The translations under genes were made by a program, and so were the position numbers. The notes under the pieces were generated by a model. The model saw nothing but the letters and a program-made list of their open reading frames with translations, ran no database searches and was not told the DNA's origin. From Variovorax paradoxus (lineage in GTDB: Bacteria > Pseudomonadota > Gammaproteobacteria > Burkholderiales > Burkholderiaceae_C), in NCBI RefSeq assembly GCF_029919115.1, contig NZ_CP123990.1:3534001-3598000 (forward strand): a stretch of DNA of 64,000 nt, read 5' to 3'. Positions 1 to 8,918 of the stretch are shown here, piece by piece (the first letter of the stretch is position 1; each line of letters starts with the position of its first letter).

Positions 1-2
1 TC

Positions 3-674
3 AGCACGGGTGCTGCGATGGCCGAGATGGAAAAGCTCGCCGCGCAGTTGCCGCAAGGCTTCGGCTTCGAGTGGACGGGTCAGTCGCGCGAAGAAAAGCT
101 CGCGGGCTCGCAGGCCATCATCCTGTACGGCTTCGCAATTCTGGCGGTGTTCCTGTGCCTGGCTGCGCTGTACGAGAGCTGGTCGATTCCGCTGGCGGTC
201 ATTCTGGTGGTGCCGCTGGGCGTGCTGGGTGTGCTGCTGGCAACCATGCTGCGCGCCTATTCAAACGACGTGTACTTCCAGGTGGGCCTGATCACCATCA
301 TCGGCCTCTCGGCGAAAAACGCGATTCTGATCATCGAGTTTGCAAAAGACCTGCAGGCGCAGGGCAAGGGCATCATTGAATCGGCCCTGGCCGCGGCGCA
401 CCTGCGGTTCCGCCCGATCATCATGACCTCGCTGGCCTTTGGCCTGGGCGTGGTGCCGCTGGCCATTGCCTCCGGCGCCGGCTCGGCCAGCCAGCGCGCC
501 ATTGGCACCGGTGTGCTCGGCGGCATGGTCACGGGCACGGTGCTGGCCGTGATCTTCGTGCCGGTCTTCTTCGTGGTGGTGCGCGGCCTGTTCAAGGGCA
601 GCGCGCGCCAGCATGAAGCCGACAAGCGGCATGCAGAGGCCGCCGGCATCACGGAGGAAAAGACACATGACTAA
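3..674 (+). CDS. RND efflux pump inner-membrane subunit, C-terminal part (5' end outside window)
   Basis: This is the last ~223 codons of an AcrB/MexB-type (HAE1) proton-driven drug exporter; the reading frame is open back to the window edge, so the true start is upstream. The visible part starts in the second periplasmic half and holds about five membrane segments. The segment reading [16 protein letters not shown] is the conserved fourth-helix region of the second transmembrane repeat, followed by [19 protein letters not shown], which is typical of the family. The C-terminus is short, charged and cytoplasmic. Its stop codon lies 6 bases inside the next gene, an outer-membrane factor, so pump and channel are translationally coupled. 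A periplasmic adaptor gene would be expected just upstream. The substrate cannot be told from this part. Confidence 0.93.
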   Translation, partial: STGAAMAEMEKLAAQLPQGFGFEWTGQSREEKLAGSQAIILYGFAILAVFLCLAALYESWSIPLAVILVVPLGVLGVLLATMLRAYSNDVYFQVGLITIIGLSAKNAILIIEFAKDLQAQGKGIIESALAAAHLRFRPIIMTSLAFGLGVVPLAIASGAGSASQRAIGTGVLGGMVTGTVLAVIFVPVFFVVVRGLFKGSARQHEADKRHAEAAGITEEKTHD

Positions 675-2091
675 GAAATTCATTCCTACCGCCCTGGCCG
701 CAGCCATGCTGCTGGCCGGCTGCTCGCTCATTCCAACCTACGAGCGCCCCGCGGCGCCGGTGCCCACCACCTTTCCGGGCGATCCGGCGCAGCCGGCGGG
801 CCAGGCCGCGGCCGCCCTGCCGTGGCAAGACTTCTTCACCGATCCGCGCCTTGCCGGCCTGATCCAGACCGCGCTGGCCAACAACCGCGACCTGCGGGTG
901 TCGGTGCTCAACATCGAGCAGGCGCGCGCGCAGTTCCAGATCGAGCGCTCTGCCCTCTTTCCGGCGCTGGGCCTTACCGGCAGCGGCTCGCGCTCGAGCC
1001 CCAACCAGCTGCAGGCCTTCGACAGCAGCGCGGGCAGCGTGTCGTCGCAGTACAGCGTGAACCTGGGCATTACCGCCTGGGAGATCGACTTCTTCGGCCG
1101 CATCCGCAGCCTGAAGGACCAGGCGCTGGCGCAATACCTTGCCACCGAAGAAACGCGCAAGGCCGCGCAGATCAGCCTGATTGCCGCGGTTGCCACCGGC
1201 TGGCTCACGCTGATTGCCGACGACGAACTGCTCGAGCTCACGCGCCAGACGATGGTGACGCGCGAAGAATCGGTGCGCCTGACCAAGCTGCGCTTCGACA
1301 ACGGCGTGTCGTCGGAGCTGGACTTCCAGGCCGCGAACTCGCTGGCCGAAACCGCACGTGCTTCTTACGCGCAGCAGCTGCGCACGCGCCAGCAGGACGA
1401 GAACGCGCTCGCCCTGCTGCTGGGTGCGCCGGTGCCGGCAGAAGCCACGGCCGGCGGCGCCAGGGGCCTGGACGGCATCAAGCCGATGCCCGAGGTGCCC
1501 GCGGGCCTGCCCTCAGACCTGCTGGCCGAGCGGCCGGACATCCGCTCGGCCGAGCAGCAGCTGATTGCGGCCAACGCCAACATCGGCGCGGCGCGCGCGG
1601 CGTTCTTTCCGCGCGTCTCGCTCACCACCTCGATCGGTACCGCGAGCAGCGAGTTCTCGGGCCTGTTCGACAGCGGATCGAAGGCCTGGGCCTTTGCGCC
1701 GCAGATCACGCTGCCCATCTTCGATGCGGGCCGCAACATCGCGGGGCTCGACTCGGCCAAGGCCGGGCGCGAGATTGCGGTGGCGCAGTACGAAAAATCC
1801 ATTCAAACCGCTTTCCGCGAAGTGGCGGACGCCCTGGCCGGCCGCGCCACGCTGGGCGAACAGGTGCGGGCGCAGCGTGCGCAGGCCGATGCCGAGGCGG
1901 TGCGCTTCAAGCTTTCGGACATGCGCTACCGCAACGGCATTGCCAGCGCGCTGGACCTGCTCGACGCGCAGCGCTCGCTGTACACGGCGCAGCAGTCGGC
2001 AGTGACCACGCGGCTCTTGCAGCTGCAGAACCAGGTCACGCTCTACAAGACGCTGGGCGGCGGCTGGACAGGCCGCGAGAACAAGGGCTGA
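667..2091 (+). CDS. Outer-membrane efflux lipoprotein (OprM/NodT family)
   Basis: A 474-residue outer-membrane channel of a tripartite RND pump. The chosen ATG overlaps the end of the pump gene and gives a clean lipoprotein signal peptide ending in the lipobox LLAGC (Cys19); the longer upstream ATG would bury this signal. Two outer-membrane-efflux repeats follow (roughly residues 60-250 and 280-465), with family sequences such as [20 protein letters not shown] and [19 protein letters not shown]. Length fits OprM (about 470). It should form a trimeric TolC-like tunnel docking to the pump encoded immediately upstream. A GC-rich hairpin lies just after the stop codon. Confidence 0.95.
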   Translation: MTKKFIPTALAAAMLLAGCSLIPTYERPAAPVPTTFPGDPAQPAGQAAAALPWQDFFTDPRLAGLIQTALANNRDLRVSVLNIEQARAQFQIERSALFPALGLTGSGSRSSPNQLQAFDSSAGSVSSQYSVNLGITAWEIDFFGRIRSLKDQALAQYLATEETRKAAQISLIAAVATGWLTLIADDELLELTRQTMVTREESVRLTKLRFDNGVSSELDFQAANSLAETARASYAQQLRTRQQDENALALLLGAPVPAEATAGGARGLDGIKPMPEVPAGLPSDLLAERPDIRSAEQQLIAANANIGAARAAFFPRVSLTTSIGTASSEFSGLFDSGSKAWAFAPQITLPIFDAGRNIAGLDSAKAGREIAVAQYEKSIQTAFREVADALAGRATLGEQVRAQRAQADAEAVRFKLSDMRYRNGIASALDLLDAQRSLYTAQQSAVTTRLLQLQNQVTLYKTLGGGWTGRENKG

Positions 2092-2116
2092 GGCTTTCGC
2101 GCGACGGCTCCGGAGC

Positions 2117-2143
2117 GGCCTTCCGTCCTTTGGGCGGAGGGCC
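2117..2143 (+). terminator. Hairpin after efflux operon, possible terminator
   Basis: A 12-bp stem with one or two wobble pairs (GGCCTTCCGTCC against GGGCGGAGGGCC) and a 3-base TTT loop begins 25 bases past the stop codon of the outer-membrane factor gene. The following bases are TCTCTATAAT rather than a clean T-run, so termination strength is uncertain. It separates the efflux operon from the cytochrome gene. Confidence 0.45.
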
Positions 2144-2147
2144 TCTC

Positions 2148-2153
2148 TATAAT
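2148..2153 (+). promoter_or_regulatory. Candidate -10 box of the cytochrome c gene
   Basis: A perfect TATAAT hexamer stands 52 bases before the cytochrome start codon in an otherwise GC-rich gap, directly after the upstream hairpin. No good TTGACA-like -35 is visible at 16-18 bp spacing. A GAGGA ribosome-binding site precedes the ATG. Confidence 0.4.
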
Positions 2154-2205
2154 CGCCGGTTGATTCGAAAAAGCCCCCCGACGAGCCCCCGTTATTGAGG
2201 ACGCC

Positions 2206-2817
2206 ATGAGCGCAGACCCGCATTACCAGGCCACAGAAGACGCCCACACCGGCCCGATCAAAAACCCGAAGCAACTGCTGCTGGCGGTATTTTTCTCCTT
2301 TCTTGCTCCCATCCTGATCATCGTGGGCCTTGTGGCCTATGTGGTTTCGGGCAACAAGCCCGCGGGCACGGCAGAGGGCGACAACATGGCGCTCTACGGC
2401 GTGTCGCAAGACGCGCGCAACCGCGAAGTGGCCGACCGCCTCAAGAAGGTCGGTGCCATTGAAATCCGCGACGCAAACCGCCCCCTGGCAACAGGCGAAA
2501 CGGTTTTCAAGACGCAGTGCATTGCCTGCCACGGCTCGCCCGGCATTCCCGGCGCGCCCCACCTGAGCGACGCCGCTGCCTGGGGCCCGCGTATCGGCCA
2601 GGGCTATGAAACGCTGCTCGACCATGCGCTGCATGGCAAGGGCGCCATGCCTCCCCAGGGCGGCGGCGACTTCGAAGACCTCGAAATCGGCCGTGCCGTG
2701 GTCTACCTGGCCAATGCAGGCGGCGCCAAGTTCCCGGTGCCAGACCGCCCCGCCGCAGGCGCGGCGCCTGCCGAAGGTGCTGCCTCGGCTGCCGCACCGG
2801 CCAGCGCGGCCAAGTAA
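2206..2817 (+). CDS. Membrane-anchored class I cytochrome c (cytochrome c5-like)
   Basis: A 203-residue monohaem c-type cytochrome. Residues ~23-47 form one N-terminal membrane segment that anchors a periplasmic domain. The haem-binding motif CIACH is at Cys105/Cys108/His109, and the probable distal ligand is Met148 in GKGAMPPQGG, a placing typical of cytochrome c5. The C-terminal ~30 residues are Ala/Pro-rich and low in complexity. Such proteins carry electrons to terminal oxidases. It is a single-gene unit: own -10 box in front and a strong terminator behind. Confidence 0.9.
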   Translation: MSADPHYQATEDAHTGPIKNPKQLLLAVFFSFLAPILIIVGLVAYVVSGNKPAGTAEGDNMALYGVSQDARNREVADRLKKVGAIEIRDANRPLATGETVFKTQCIACHGSPGIPGAPHLSDAAAWGPRIGQGYETLLDHALHGKGAMPPQGGGDFEDLEIGRAVVYLANAGGAKFPVPDRPAAGAAPAEGAASAAAPASAAK

Positions 2818-2850
2818 GCAGAACCCGGGGGCGCGCTGCCCCAAAAGCAA

Positions 2851-2875
2851 AAGCCGGCTTCGCGCCGGCTTTTTT
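2851..2875 (+). terminator. Bidirectional intrinsic terminator
   Basis: A perfect 8-bp stem (AAGCCGGC / GCCGGCTT) with a 5-base loop is followed by a T-run on the plus strand. On the minus strand the same stem is followed by TTTGCTTTTGG. It can therefore serve both the cytochrome gene and the convergent gene behind it. Confidence 0.85.
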
Positions 2876-2894
2876 ACGCCTGCAGGGCGGCCAA

Positions 2895-3443
2895 TCAGGG
2901 TTTGGCAGCGGCCACCGGCTGGCGGGCCGCGGGGCTCAGCACATGGCCGAAGCGCTGCGGCAGGTCGGCGGCGCGCACCTGTTCGGGCGTCCACAGGCTC
3001 TGCTCGATGGCATTGGCCGCCAGGCCCACGTCCTGCGTATGAACCAGCCCCAACCCGATGGGAGCGACCAGGTAAAGGCGCCCCTCCTCGTCGAGCAGGC
3101 AGCCCGAGACATCGGCGGCCTGCCCGGTATGGGCCGTAACGGCAAAGCCGTTGTCGTCCGCAATGCGCCAGACGAAGGGCGCCGCCTCCAGCTCGACGTA
3201 CACGCGCTGGGGGCCGTTCTGGAAGAACCACTGCCCTTCCGCGTCGCGCTCGTAGTTGCGGTGAATGAAATCGATCAGCTTGTCGTGCCGCAGCATCGAG
3301 CCCTTTGCGGCCGGAAACGGGCCCTGGGCCTGGGTGCGGTCGTCGCGCATGTACCAGTTGCCGCGCGCGTCCAGGCCAAGCCAGCCGTAGCAATGCGGCA
3401 CGTTGGGCCACTTGGCGAGCGCTTGTTTAACGATGTCGTCCAT
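2895..3443 (-). CDS. Conserved cytosolic protein of unknown function (DUF2946-like naming in relatives)
   Basis: 182 residues without signal peptide or membrane segment. It is rich in Trp and aromatic residues (MDDIVKQALAKWPNVPHCYG at the start, then ADDNGFAVTAHTG and LLDEEGRLYLVAPIGLG). I remember similar short proteins with this N-terminus in Comamonadaceae annotated as DUF2946 family, but I cannot confirm the domain and see no catalytic motif. It ends at the bidirectional terminator shared with the cytochrome gene and lies 35 bases behind the hydrolase gene on the same strand, so it could be the last gene of that transcript. No function is assigned. Confidence 0.75.
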   Translation of the reverse strand: MDDIVKQALAKWPNVPHCYGWLGLDARGNWYMRDDRTQAQGPFPAAKGSMLRHDKLIDFIHRNYERDAEGQWFFQNGPQRVYVELEAAPFVWRIADDNGFAVTAHTGQAADVSGCLLDEEGRLYLVAPIGLGLVHTQDVGLAANAIEQSLWTPEQVRAADLPQRFGHVLSPAARQPVAAAKP

Positions 3444-3478
3444 GCAAGCTATTTTGCGCGCCTGCGCGGCAGCCGGGC

Positions 3479-4492
3479 CTAGGCGAACTGCCCGAGCCAG
3501 CTACCGACGCTCTCCGGCATGCCGCGCACGTGCCCCGGCGGCGCGCCAAGCGGAAAGCCCACATGGCCGCCATGCGCAGGCTGCCACAACGTGACGTGCG
3601 GGCCCACTTCGCCCGGGCCCGGCAGGCTGCGGGCCGGAATGAACGGGTCGTTCAGCGCATTCACCACCAGCGCGGGCACGCGAATCGCGCTCAGGTGCGG
3701 CTTGGACGAGCCCCGCGCCCAGTAGTCGTCGGTGTTGCGAAAGCCGTGCAGCGGCGCGGTGAACACGTCGTCGAAGGTGTAGAGGTCTCTTGCCGCCATC
3801 AGACGCTCGCGGTCGAAAAGCCCCGGAAACTGGGCCAGCTTGGCCAAGGCCTTGGGCTTCATGGTCGCCAGGAACATGCGCGTGTAGACCAGCCGGTTGA
3901 AGCCGCGGCCGATGGCCTCGCCGCCCGCCGCAAGATCGAGCGGCGCACACACCGAGGCCACGGCGGCAACCGAGGCATGGGCCGTTTCGCCCGCCTCGCA
4001 GGCCCAGCGCAGCAGCGCATTGCCGCCCAGCGAAACACCCGCCGCCAGCACAGGCCCGCCGCCGTGGAGTGCCTGGCGCTGGCGCATGCGCCGCAGGATC
4101 CAGTCGATTTCTTCGTAGTCGCCCGAGTGGTAGGCGCGCGGGGCCAGGTTGAGTTCGCCGCTGCAGCCCCTGAAATGCGGCACGGCAAAGGCCATGCCGC
4201 GTTCGGCCGCAAAGGTGGCAAAAGCTTCGGCATAGTGGCTGCGCGACGAGCCCTCCAGCCCATGGAACAGCACCAGCAGCGGCCGTGGGCCCGGTGTGGC
4301 CGCATCGACAAAATCGACGTCGATGAAGTCGCCGTCAGGCGTGTTCCAGCGCTCGCGGCGGTACACCGGCGCCGGCCCGTTGAAGCGGCGCGCATAGAGC
4401 GCCGCCCAGATGGTCTGCAGGTTGCCGCCGGGCAGCCAGCGCGGCGCGCCGTAGCCCATGGATGAGTGCGGGGAAGAAACGTCGCCAGGCAT
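3479..4492 (-). CDS. Alpha/beta hydrolase, YheT/COG0429 family
   Basis: A 337-residue serine hydrolase matching the usual YheT length (~340). The N-terminal PRWLPGGNLQTIWAAL is the family signature, followed by LFHGLEGSS and the nucleophile elbow GVSLGGN; LNDPFIP supplies the expected acid region and HGGHVGF the catalytic His. Family members are esterase-like and poorly characterised. It starts 3 bases after the stop of the SnoaL-like gene, so the two are co-transcribed. Confidence 0.9.
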   Translation of the reverse strand: MPGDVSSPHSSMGYGAPRWLPGGNLQTIWAALYARRFNGPAPVYRRERWNTPDGDFIDVDFVDAATPGPRPLLVLFHGLEGSSRSHYAEAFATFAAERGMAFAVPHFRGCSGELNLAPRAYHSGDYEEIDWILRRMRQRQALHGGGPVLAAGVSLGGNALLRWACEAGETAHASVAAVASVCAPLDLAAGGEAIGRGFNRLVYTRMFLATMKPKALAKLAQFPGLFDRERLMAARDLYTFDDVFTAPLHGFRNTDDYWARGSSKPHLSAIRVPALVVNALNDPFIPARSLPGPGEVGPHVTLWQPAHGGHVGFPLGAPPGHVRGMPESVGSWLGQFA

Positions 4493-4495
4493 TTC

Positions 4496-4948
4496 TCAGT
4501 GCAAGATTTGGGGCGGGTCGTTCGCGTCGACGGGCTCCCGCGCGCTGCCGGGGCTCGCATGGTGCGCCACCATGCGCCAGCCTTCGGCAGTCTTGTGATA
4601 GACGTTGGTGGCTAGCACAAAGGCGTGCTTCGGGCCTTCGGCGGTGAGCACCTCGATGCGTTCGAGCACGTTGTGCACCGCGCTTGCCAGCGACTCGATC
4701 TTGCGCACCCGCGCAGGCATGGCGTGGATGGCGCCGTTGCCGAACATCTGCTCGAAAGCCGCGCGGATTGCCGTGGCGCCCACCAGGCGGGGGCCGCCGG
4801 GATGCACGCAGAACACCTCGTCCTCGTCGGCCCAGCACGCCATCAGTGCTTCGATGTCGCCGCGTTGCAGCGCCTCATAGAACGCGGCCTCGATGTCGTC
4901 TGCAGTACCGCCGACGGCAGCGGCGGCGCGAAGTGGGGTCTTGGGCAT
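4496..4948 (-). CDS. SnoaL/NTF2-like protein
   Basis: 150 residues from the chosen ATG ([10 protein letters not shown]); the frame is open further upstream but the extra residues look like untranslated leader running into the rut promoter region. The body ([55 protein letters not shown]) is the small cone-shaped NTF2-like fold of the DUF4440/SnoaL group, which includes ketosteroid isomerase-like enzymes and ligand-binding proteins. The substrate is unknown. It reads away from rutA and shares its 218-bp upstream gap. Confidence 0.8.
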   Translation of the reverse strand: MPKTPLRAAAAVGGTADDIEAAFYEALQRGDIEALMACWADEDEVFCVHPGGPRLVGATAIRAAFEQMFGNGAIHAMPARVRKIESLASAVHNVLERIEVLTAEGPKHAFVLATNVYHKTAEGWRMVAHHASPGSAREPVDANDPPQILH

Positions 4949-5004
4949 GGGGTGATTTTGCCGCGCGATCGATGACGCGGTCGCTGCACCGGTTTGGCCT
5001 TGGG

Positions 5005-5022
5005 GCGCACCGTGCTGCCGCA
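5005..5022 (+). promoter_or_regulatory. Upstream element shared by both rut-region promoters (NtrC-like?)
   Basis: GCGCACCGTGCTGCCGCA matches 15 of 18 bases of GCGCACCATGCTGACGCG in front of the oxygenase operon. It loosely fits the NtrC pattern TGCACC-N5-GGTGCA (9 of 12 fixed positions). A second TGCACC half-site lies at 4985-4990. It sits about 95 bp upstream of the sigma-54 -24 box, a normal enhancer distance. Confidence 0.4.
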
Positions 5023-5048
5023 GGTTGGGCAGTTCGCCTGCTCCACTT

Positions 5049-5064
5049 TGGACCAAATGGTCAA
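5049..5064 (+). promoter_or_regulatory. RutR operator upstream of rutA
   Basis: TGGACCAAATGGTCAA matches the E. coli RutR consensus TTGACCA-N2-TGGTCAA at 13 of 14 fixed positions, with a perfect GACCA/TGGTC core palindrome. The rutR gene is in the same cluster. It lies 53 bp upstream of the sigma-54 -24 box and 102 bp before the rutA start codon. A closely similar site, in reverse orientation, precedes the oxygenase operon. Confidence 0.8.
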
Positions 5065-5116
5065 AAAGAAACATTCAAAAACACACAACGCATTGATTTG
5101 AAAGGACTTTTTCAAC

Positions 5117-5133
5117 TGGCACGCGCCATGCAT
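5117..5133 (+). promoter_or_regulatory. Sigma-54 (-24/-12) promoter of the rut operon
   Basis: TGGCACG-N4-ATGCAT has the required GG (5118-5119) and GC (5130-5131) exactly 10 bases apart, matching the TGGCACG-N4-TTGCA consensus with one mismatch. Transcription would start near 5143, leaving about 24 bases of leader before rutA. This fits nitrogen-limitation control of pyrimidine use. Confidence 0.75.
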
Positions 5134-5166
5134 AGGGCTTTGCGACACCGCAACTGGAGCTTCTGC

Positions 5167-6279
5167 ATGAACGTCGGCATCTTCATTCCCATTGGCAACA
5201 ACGGCTGGCTGCTCTCCGAAAACGCACCGCAGTACAAGCCGAGTTTCGAACTCAACAAGGAGATCACGCTCACGGCCGAGCGCTACGGCGTCGACTTCGT
5301 GCTTTCGATGATCAAGCTGCGCGGCTTTGGCGGCAAGACGGAGTTCTGGGACCACAACCTCGAGTCGTTCACGCTCATGGCGGGGCTTGCGGCCGTCACC
5401 ACCAAGATCAAGCTCTTTGCCACCGCGGCCTCGCTGGTGATGCCGCCGGCCATCGTCGCGCGCATGGCATCGACCATCGACTCGATCTCCAACGGCCGCT
5501 TTGGCCTGAACCTTGTCACCGGCTGGCAGCGGCCCGAGTATTCGCAGATGGGCATGTGGCCCGGCGACCAGTTCTTCGGCACGCGCTACCAATACCTTTC
5601 CGAATACATCCAGGTGCTGCGCGACCTGTGGGGCACCGGGCAGTCCGACTTCAAGGGCGCGCACTTCCAGATGGACGACTGCCGCCTGAGCCCCCGGCCG
5701 CAGGCCGGCATGAAGGTGATCTGCGCGGGCCAGAGCGATGCGGGCATGGACTTTTCCGCCAAATACGCCGACTACAACTTCTGCTTCGGCAAGGGCGTGA
5801 ACACGCCCAAGGCCTTTGCGCCCGCGGCCGAGAAACTGATCGAGGCCACGCGCAAGACCGGCCGCCACGTGACCACCTACGTGCTGATGATGGTGATTGC
5901 CGACGAAACCGACGAGGCCGCGCGCGCCAAGTGGGAGCACTACAAGGCCGGTGCCGACCACGAAGCCATTGCGTGGCTGGGCCAGCAGGGCGCGGCCGAC
6001 ACCAGGTCGGGTGCCGACACCAATGTGCGCCAGATGTCCGACCCGACCTCGGCCGTCAACATCAACATGGGCACGCTGGTGGGCTCTTACGCCACGGTTG
6101 CGCGCCTGCTCGACGAGATGGCCGAAGTGCCGGGCACCGAAGGCGTGCTGCTCACTTTCGACGACTTTGTGCAGGGCGTGCAAGCCTTCGGCGAGCGCAT
6201 CCAGCCGCTGATGAAGAGCCGCGCGCATGTGCAAAGCCCCGTGCCCTCGCAGGCCGAACCCGAGCGCCTTGCGGCCTGA
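5167..6279 (+). CDS. rutA: RutA, pyrimidine monooxygenase
   Basis: 370-residue flavin-dependent monooxygenase of the luciferase-like fold. It opens the uracil ring between N3 and C4 using FMNH2 and O2, giving ureidoacrylate (peracid form). The start [20 protein letters not shown] is nearly the textbook RutA N-terminus, which fixes the start codon although the frame is open far upstream. Further family features are [19 protein letters not shown] and the C-terminal [11 protein letters not shown]. Reduced flavin would come from RutF, encoded at the end of the operon. Gene order rutABCDEF matches E. coli; rutB starts 14 bases downstream. Confidence 0.97.
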   Translation: MNVGIFIPIGNNGWLLSENAPQYKPSFELNKEITLTAERYGVDFVLSMIKLRGFGGKTEFWDHNLESFTLMAGLAAVTTKIKLFATAASLVMPPAIVARMASTIDSISNGRFGLNLVTGWQRPEYSQMGMWPGDQFFGTRYQYLSEYIQVLRDLWGTGQSDFKGAHFQMDDCRLSPRPQAGMKVICAGQSDAGMDFSAKYADYNFCFGKGVNTPKAFAPAAEKLIEATRKTGRHVTTYVLMMVIADETDEAARAKWEHYKAGADHEAIAWLGQQGAADTRSGADTNVRQMSDPTSAVNINMGTLVGSYATVARLLDEMAEVPGTEGVLLTFDDFVQGVQAFGERIQPLMKSRAHVQSPVPSQAEPERLAA

Positions 6280-6293
6280 AAGGAAAGACGCGC

Positions 6294-7085
6294 ATGGCCA
6301 CGCCCGCACGCAACACCACCCTCACCTCGACCACGCCAGTCGGCGCCCCGCGCCTGCCCGGCGCACCCGCGCCGCTGGTGCTGCCCGCCAGGCCCGAACC
6401 GCTGGCGCTGCATGCGACCGACTCCGCCCTGATCGTGGTCGACATGCAGAACGCCTATGCATCCATCGGCGGCTATGTCGACTCCGCGGGCTTCGATATT
6501 TCCGGCGCGCAAGGCACCATTGCCAACATTGCGCGCACCATTGCCGCGGCGCGCGCGGCCGGCATGCTGGTCGTGTTTCTGCAGAACGGCTGGGACGCCG
6601 CCTACGTCGAGGCCGGCGGACCAGGCTCGCCCAACTGGCACAAGTCGAACGCGCTCAAGACCATGCGCGCCAAGCCCGAGCTGGCGGGCAAATTCCTCGC
6701 CAAGGGCGGCTGGGACTACGAGCTAATTGCAGAAATGAAGCCGCAGCCCGGCGACATCGTGGTGCCCAAGACGCGCTACAGCGGCTTCTTCAACAGCACG
6801 CTCGACAGCACGCTGCGCGCACGCGGCATCCGCCATCTGGTGTTCACCGGCATTGCGACCAACGTGTGCGTAGAGTCGACGCTGCGCGATGCCTTTCACC
6901 TCGAATACTTCGCGGTGATGCTCGAAGACGCCACGCACGAGCTTGGCGGTGCAGCCATACAGAAGGCCTCGGTCTACAACGTCGAGACCTTCTTCGGCTG
7001 GGTTTCGACCGTGGACCAGTTCTGCGCCACCTTTGCACCCGAGCCCGCCGCGCAGCCTGTGCCGGCCGAAGCGGCCATTGCCTGA
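6294..7085 (+). CDS. rutB: RutB, ureidoacrylate amidohydrolase
   Basis: 263-residue isochorismatase-fold cysteine hydrolase that splits (per)ureidoacrylate into aminoacrylate and carbamate, the first ammonia-yielding branch of the pathway. The catalytic triad is readable: Asp50 in IVVDMQNAY, Lys159 in [10 protein letters not shown] and Cys192 in [10 protein letters not shown]. The N-terminal ~35 residues are Pro/Ala-rich and longer than in E. coli. The ATG chosen is preceded by AAGGAAAG. It lies between rutA and rutC in the expected order. Confidence 0.96.
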   Translation: MATPARNTTLTSTTPVGAPRLPGAPAPLVLPARPEPLALHATDSALIVVDMQNAYASIGGYVDSAGFDISGAQGTIANIARTIAAARAAGMLVVFLQNGWDAAYVEAGGPGSPNWHKSNALKTMRAKPELAGKFLAKGGWDYELIAEMKPQPGDIVVPKTRYSGFFNSTLDSTLRARGIRHLVFTGIATNVCVESTLRDAFHLEYFAVMLEDATHELGGAAIQKASVYNVETFFGWVSTVDQFCATFAPEPAAQPVPAEAAIA

Positions 7086-7109
7086 TTTTTTTTAAAGGAG
7101 CCCGTCCTC

Positions 7110-7502
7110 ATGCCCAAGCAAGCCATCATCCCCGCCGGAACCACCACGCCCATCGCCCCGTTCGTGCCCGGCACCATGGCCGACGGCGTGGTCTACGTGT
7201 CGGGCACGCTGCCCTTCGACAAGGACAACAACGTGGTGCACGTGGGCGACGCCTCGGCGCAGACACGCCACGTGCTCGAGACGATCCGGAACGTGATCAA
7301 AACAGCCGGCGGCACCATGGACGACGTGACCTTCAACATGATCATGATCAAGGACTGGGCCGACTACGCGAATGTGAACGCGGTGTACGCCGAGTTCTTT
7401 CCGGGCACCAAGCCGGCGCGCTACTGCATTCAGTGCGGCCTGGTAAAGCCCGAAGCGCTGGTCGAAATCGCCTCCATCGCCCACGTCGGCAACAAGGCCT
7501 GA
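7110..7502 (+). CDS. rutC: RutC, 3-aminoacrylate deaminase (RidA family)
   Basis: 130 residues, the normal RidA/YjgF size (E. coli RutC 128). The trimeric fold is recognisable from [20 protein letters not shown] and [20 protein letters not shown]. It speeds hydrolysis of aminoacrylate to malonic semialdehyde and ammonia. It has a good AAGGAG ribosome-binding site 8 bases before the ATG, and its stop lies 2 bases before the rutD start. Confidence 0.95.
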   Translation: MPKQAIIPAGTTTPIAPFVPGTMADGVVYVSGTLPFDKDNNVVHVGDASAQTRHVLETIRNVIKTAGGTMDDVTFNMIMIKDWADYANVNAVYAEFFPGTKPARYCIQCGLVKPEALVEIASIAHVGNKA

Positions 7503-7504
7503 GC

Positions 7505-8305
7505 ATGCCGCTGCACTACGAAGTGCATGGGCCGGCCGACGGCGAGGCGGTGCTGCTGTCGTCGGGCCTGGGCGGTTCGGCCGCCTTCTGGCAACCGCAG
7601 ATCGGCGCGCTCGTGGCGGCGGGCCATCGCGTGATTGCGTACGACCAGCGCGGCACGGGCCGCAGCCCCGCCGCACTGGACGCGGGCTACGCCATTGCCG
7701 ACATGGCGCGCGACGTGGTGCAGATTCTGGACGCCACATCGACGCCGCGATGCCACCTGGTGGGGCATGCGCTGGGAGGGCTCGTGGGTCTGCAGCTTGC
7801 GCTCGATGAGCCCTCGCGCGTGGCGAGCCTGGTGCTGGTCAATGCGTGGTCGAAGCCCAATGCGCATTCAGCGCGCTGTTTCGATACGCGGCTTGCGCTG
7901 CTTGATGCCTGCGGGCCGCGCGCGTACGTGGAAGCGCAGCCGATCTTCCTGTACCCCGCGGCCTGGTGCGCGGAACATGCACAGCGCGTGGCCGACGAGG
8001 TCGATCATGCGTTTGCGCACTTTCCGGGCGAGACCAACATGCGTGCGCGCATTGCGGCGCTGCGCGCCTTCGACATCGACGCGCATCTTGGCGACATCAC
8101 CGCGCCCACGTTGGTGGCCGCCGCCATGGACGACGCGCTGGTGCCGTGGACCTGCTCGCAGCACCTGGCCGATGGCCTTCACGACGTGACGCTGCACTTC
8201 ATGCCGCACGGCGGCCATGCGCACAGCGTGACCGCGGCCGACGCCTTCAACCGCAGCCTGCTCGACTTTCTTTCCCGGGTCAGCGCACCCGGCGTTCCCG
8301 CATGA
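7505..8305 (+). CDS. rutD: RutD, putative aminoacrylate hydrolase
   Basis: 266-residue alpha/beta-hydrolase-fold protein. The oxyanion region [14 protein letters not shown] and the segments [28 protein letters not shown] and [11 protein letters not shown] are close to E. coli RutD. The nucleophile elbow reads GHALGG: Ala89 stands where ordinary members of this fold have the catalytic Ser. As I recall E. coli RutD also has GHALG here, so this is a family property, not decay. Its stop overlaps the rutE start (ATGA), giving coupled translation. Confidence 0.94.
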   Translation: MPLHYEVHGPADGEAVLLSSGLGGSAAFWQPQIGALVAAGHRVIAYDQRGTGRSPAALDAGYAIADMARDVVQILDATSTPRCHLVGHALGGLVGLQLALDEPSRVASLVLVNAWSKPNAHSARCFDTRLALLDACGPRAYVEAQPIFLYPAAWCAEHAQRVADEVDHAFAHFPGETNMRARIAALRAFDIDAHLGDITAPTLVAAAMDDALVPWTCSQHLADGLHDVTLHFMPHGGHAHSVTAADAFNRSLLDFLSRVSAPGVPA

Positions 8306-8898
8306 CCACCACCTCAGCCCTCGACGACGCCGCACTGGCACTTCTCTTTACCGAAGCACGCAGCCACAACGGCTGGACCGCGGAGCCCGTGACGGATGCG
8401 CAACTCCGTCAGGTCTATGCGCTAGCCCGCATGGGCCCGACATCGGCCAACTGCTCGCCCGCACGCTTCGTGTTCGTTCGCACGCCCGAGGGCAAGCAGC
8501 GCCTTGCGCCTGCGCTTTCCAAGGGCAACCTCGACAAGACCATGGCCGCACCGGTCACGGTCATCGCAGCGTGGGACCGCAAGTTCTACGACAAGCTGCC
8601 CACGCTGTTTCCGCATACCGATGCGCGCAGCTGGTTCACCGGCAGCCCCGAGGCCGCGCACGAAACCGCCTTTCGCAACGCCAGCATGCAGGCGGGCTAC
8701 CTGCTGCTCGCCGTGCGCGCGGTGGGGCTCGATGCAGGCCCGATGTCGGGCTTCGACAAGGCGAAGGTGGATGCCGCGTTCTTCGAAGGCAGCGACTGGA
8801 CGACCAACTTCCTCATCAATCTTGGCCATGGCGATGCGGCCAAGGTGTTCGGCCGCCTGCCGCGGCTCGGCTTCGAAGAAGCCTGCGTCCTGGCCTGA
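8302..8898 (+). CDS. rutE: RutE, malonic semialdehyde reductase
   Basis: 198-residue nitroreductase-fold FMN enzyme (E. coli RutE 196) that reduces toxic malonic semialdehyde to 3-hydroxypropionate with NAD(P)H. Family markers are [20 protein letters not shown] near the N-terminus, [20 protein letters not shown] in the centre and the RLGFEEA end. It overlaps rutD by 4 bases. Confidence 0.95.
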   Translation: MTTTSALDDAALALLFTEARSHNGWTAEPVTDAQLRQVYALARMGPTSANCSPARFVFVRTPEGKQRLAPALSKGNLDKTMAAPVTVIAAWDRKFYDKLPTLFPHTDARSWFTGSPEAAHETAFRNASMQAGYLLLAVRAVGLDAGPMSGFDKAKVDAAFFEGSDWTTNFLINLGHGDAAKVFGRLPRLGFEEACVLA

Positions 8899-8918
8899 AA
8901 CCATTCCGGAAACCTCCC

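Noticed and set aside
1513..3411. Long minus-strand open frame opposite the outer-membrane factor and cytochrome genes
   Set aside because: Low-complexity Arg/Ala/Gly translation with no motif; it lies across real genes and the terminator, a usual by-product of high GC.
4949..5166. N-terminal extension of RutA
   Set aside because: The open frame upstream of the MNVGIF start covers the RutR box and sigma-54 promoter and has no resemblance to RutA proteins.
4843..6309. 488-codon minus-strand frame opposite rutA
   Set aside because: The plus strand encodes an unmistakable RutA; the reverse frame has no family features.
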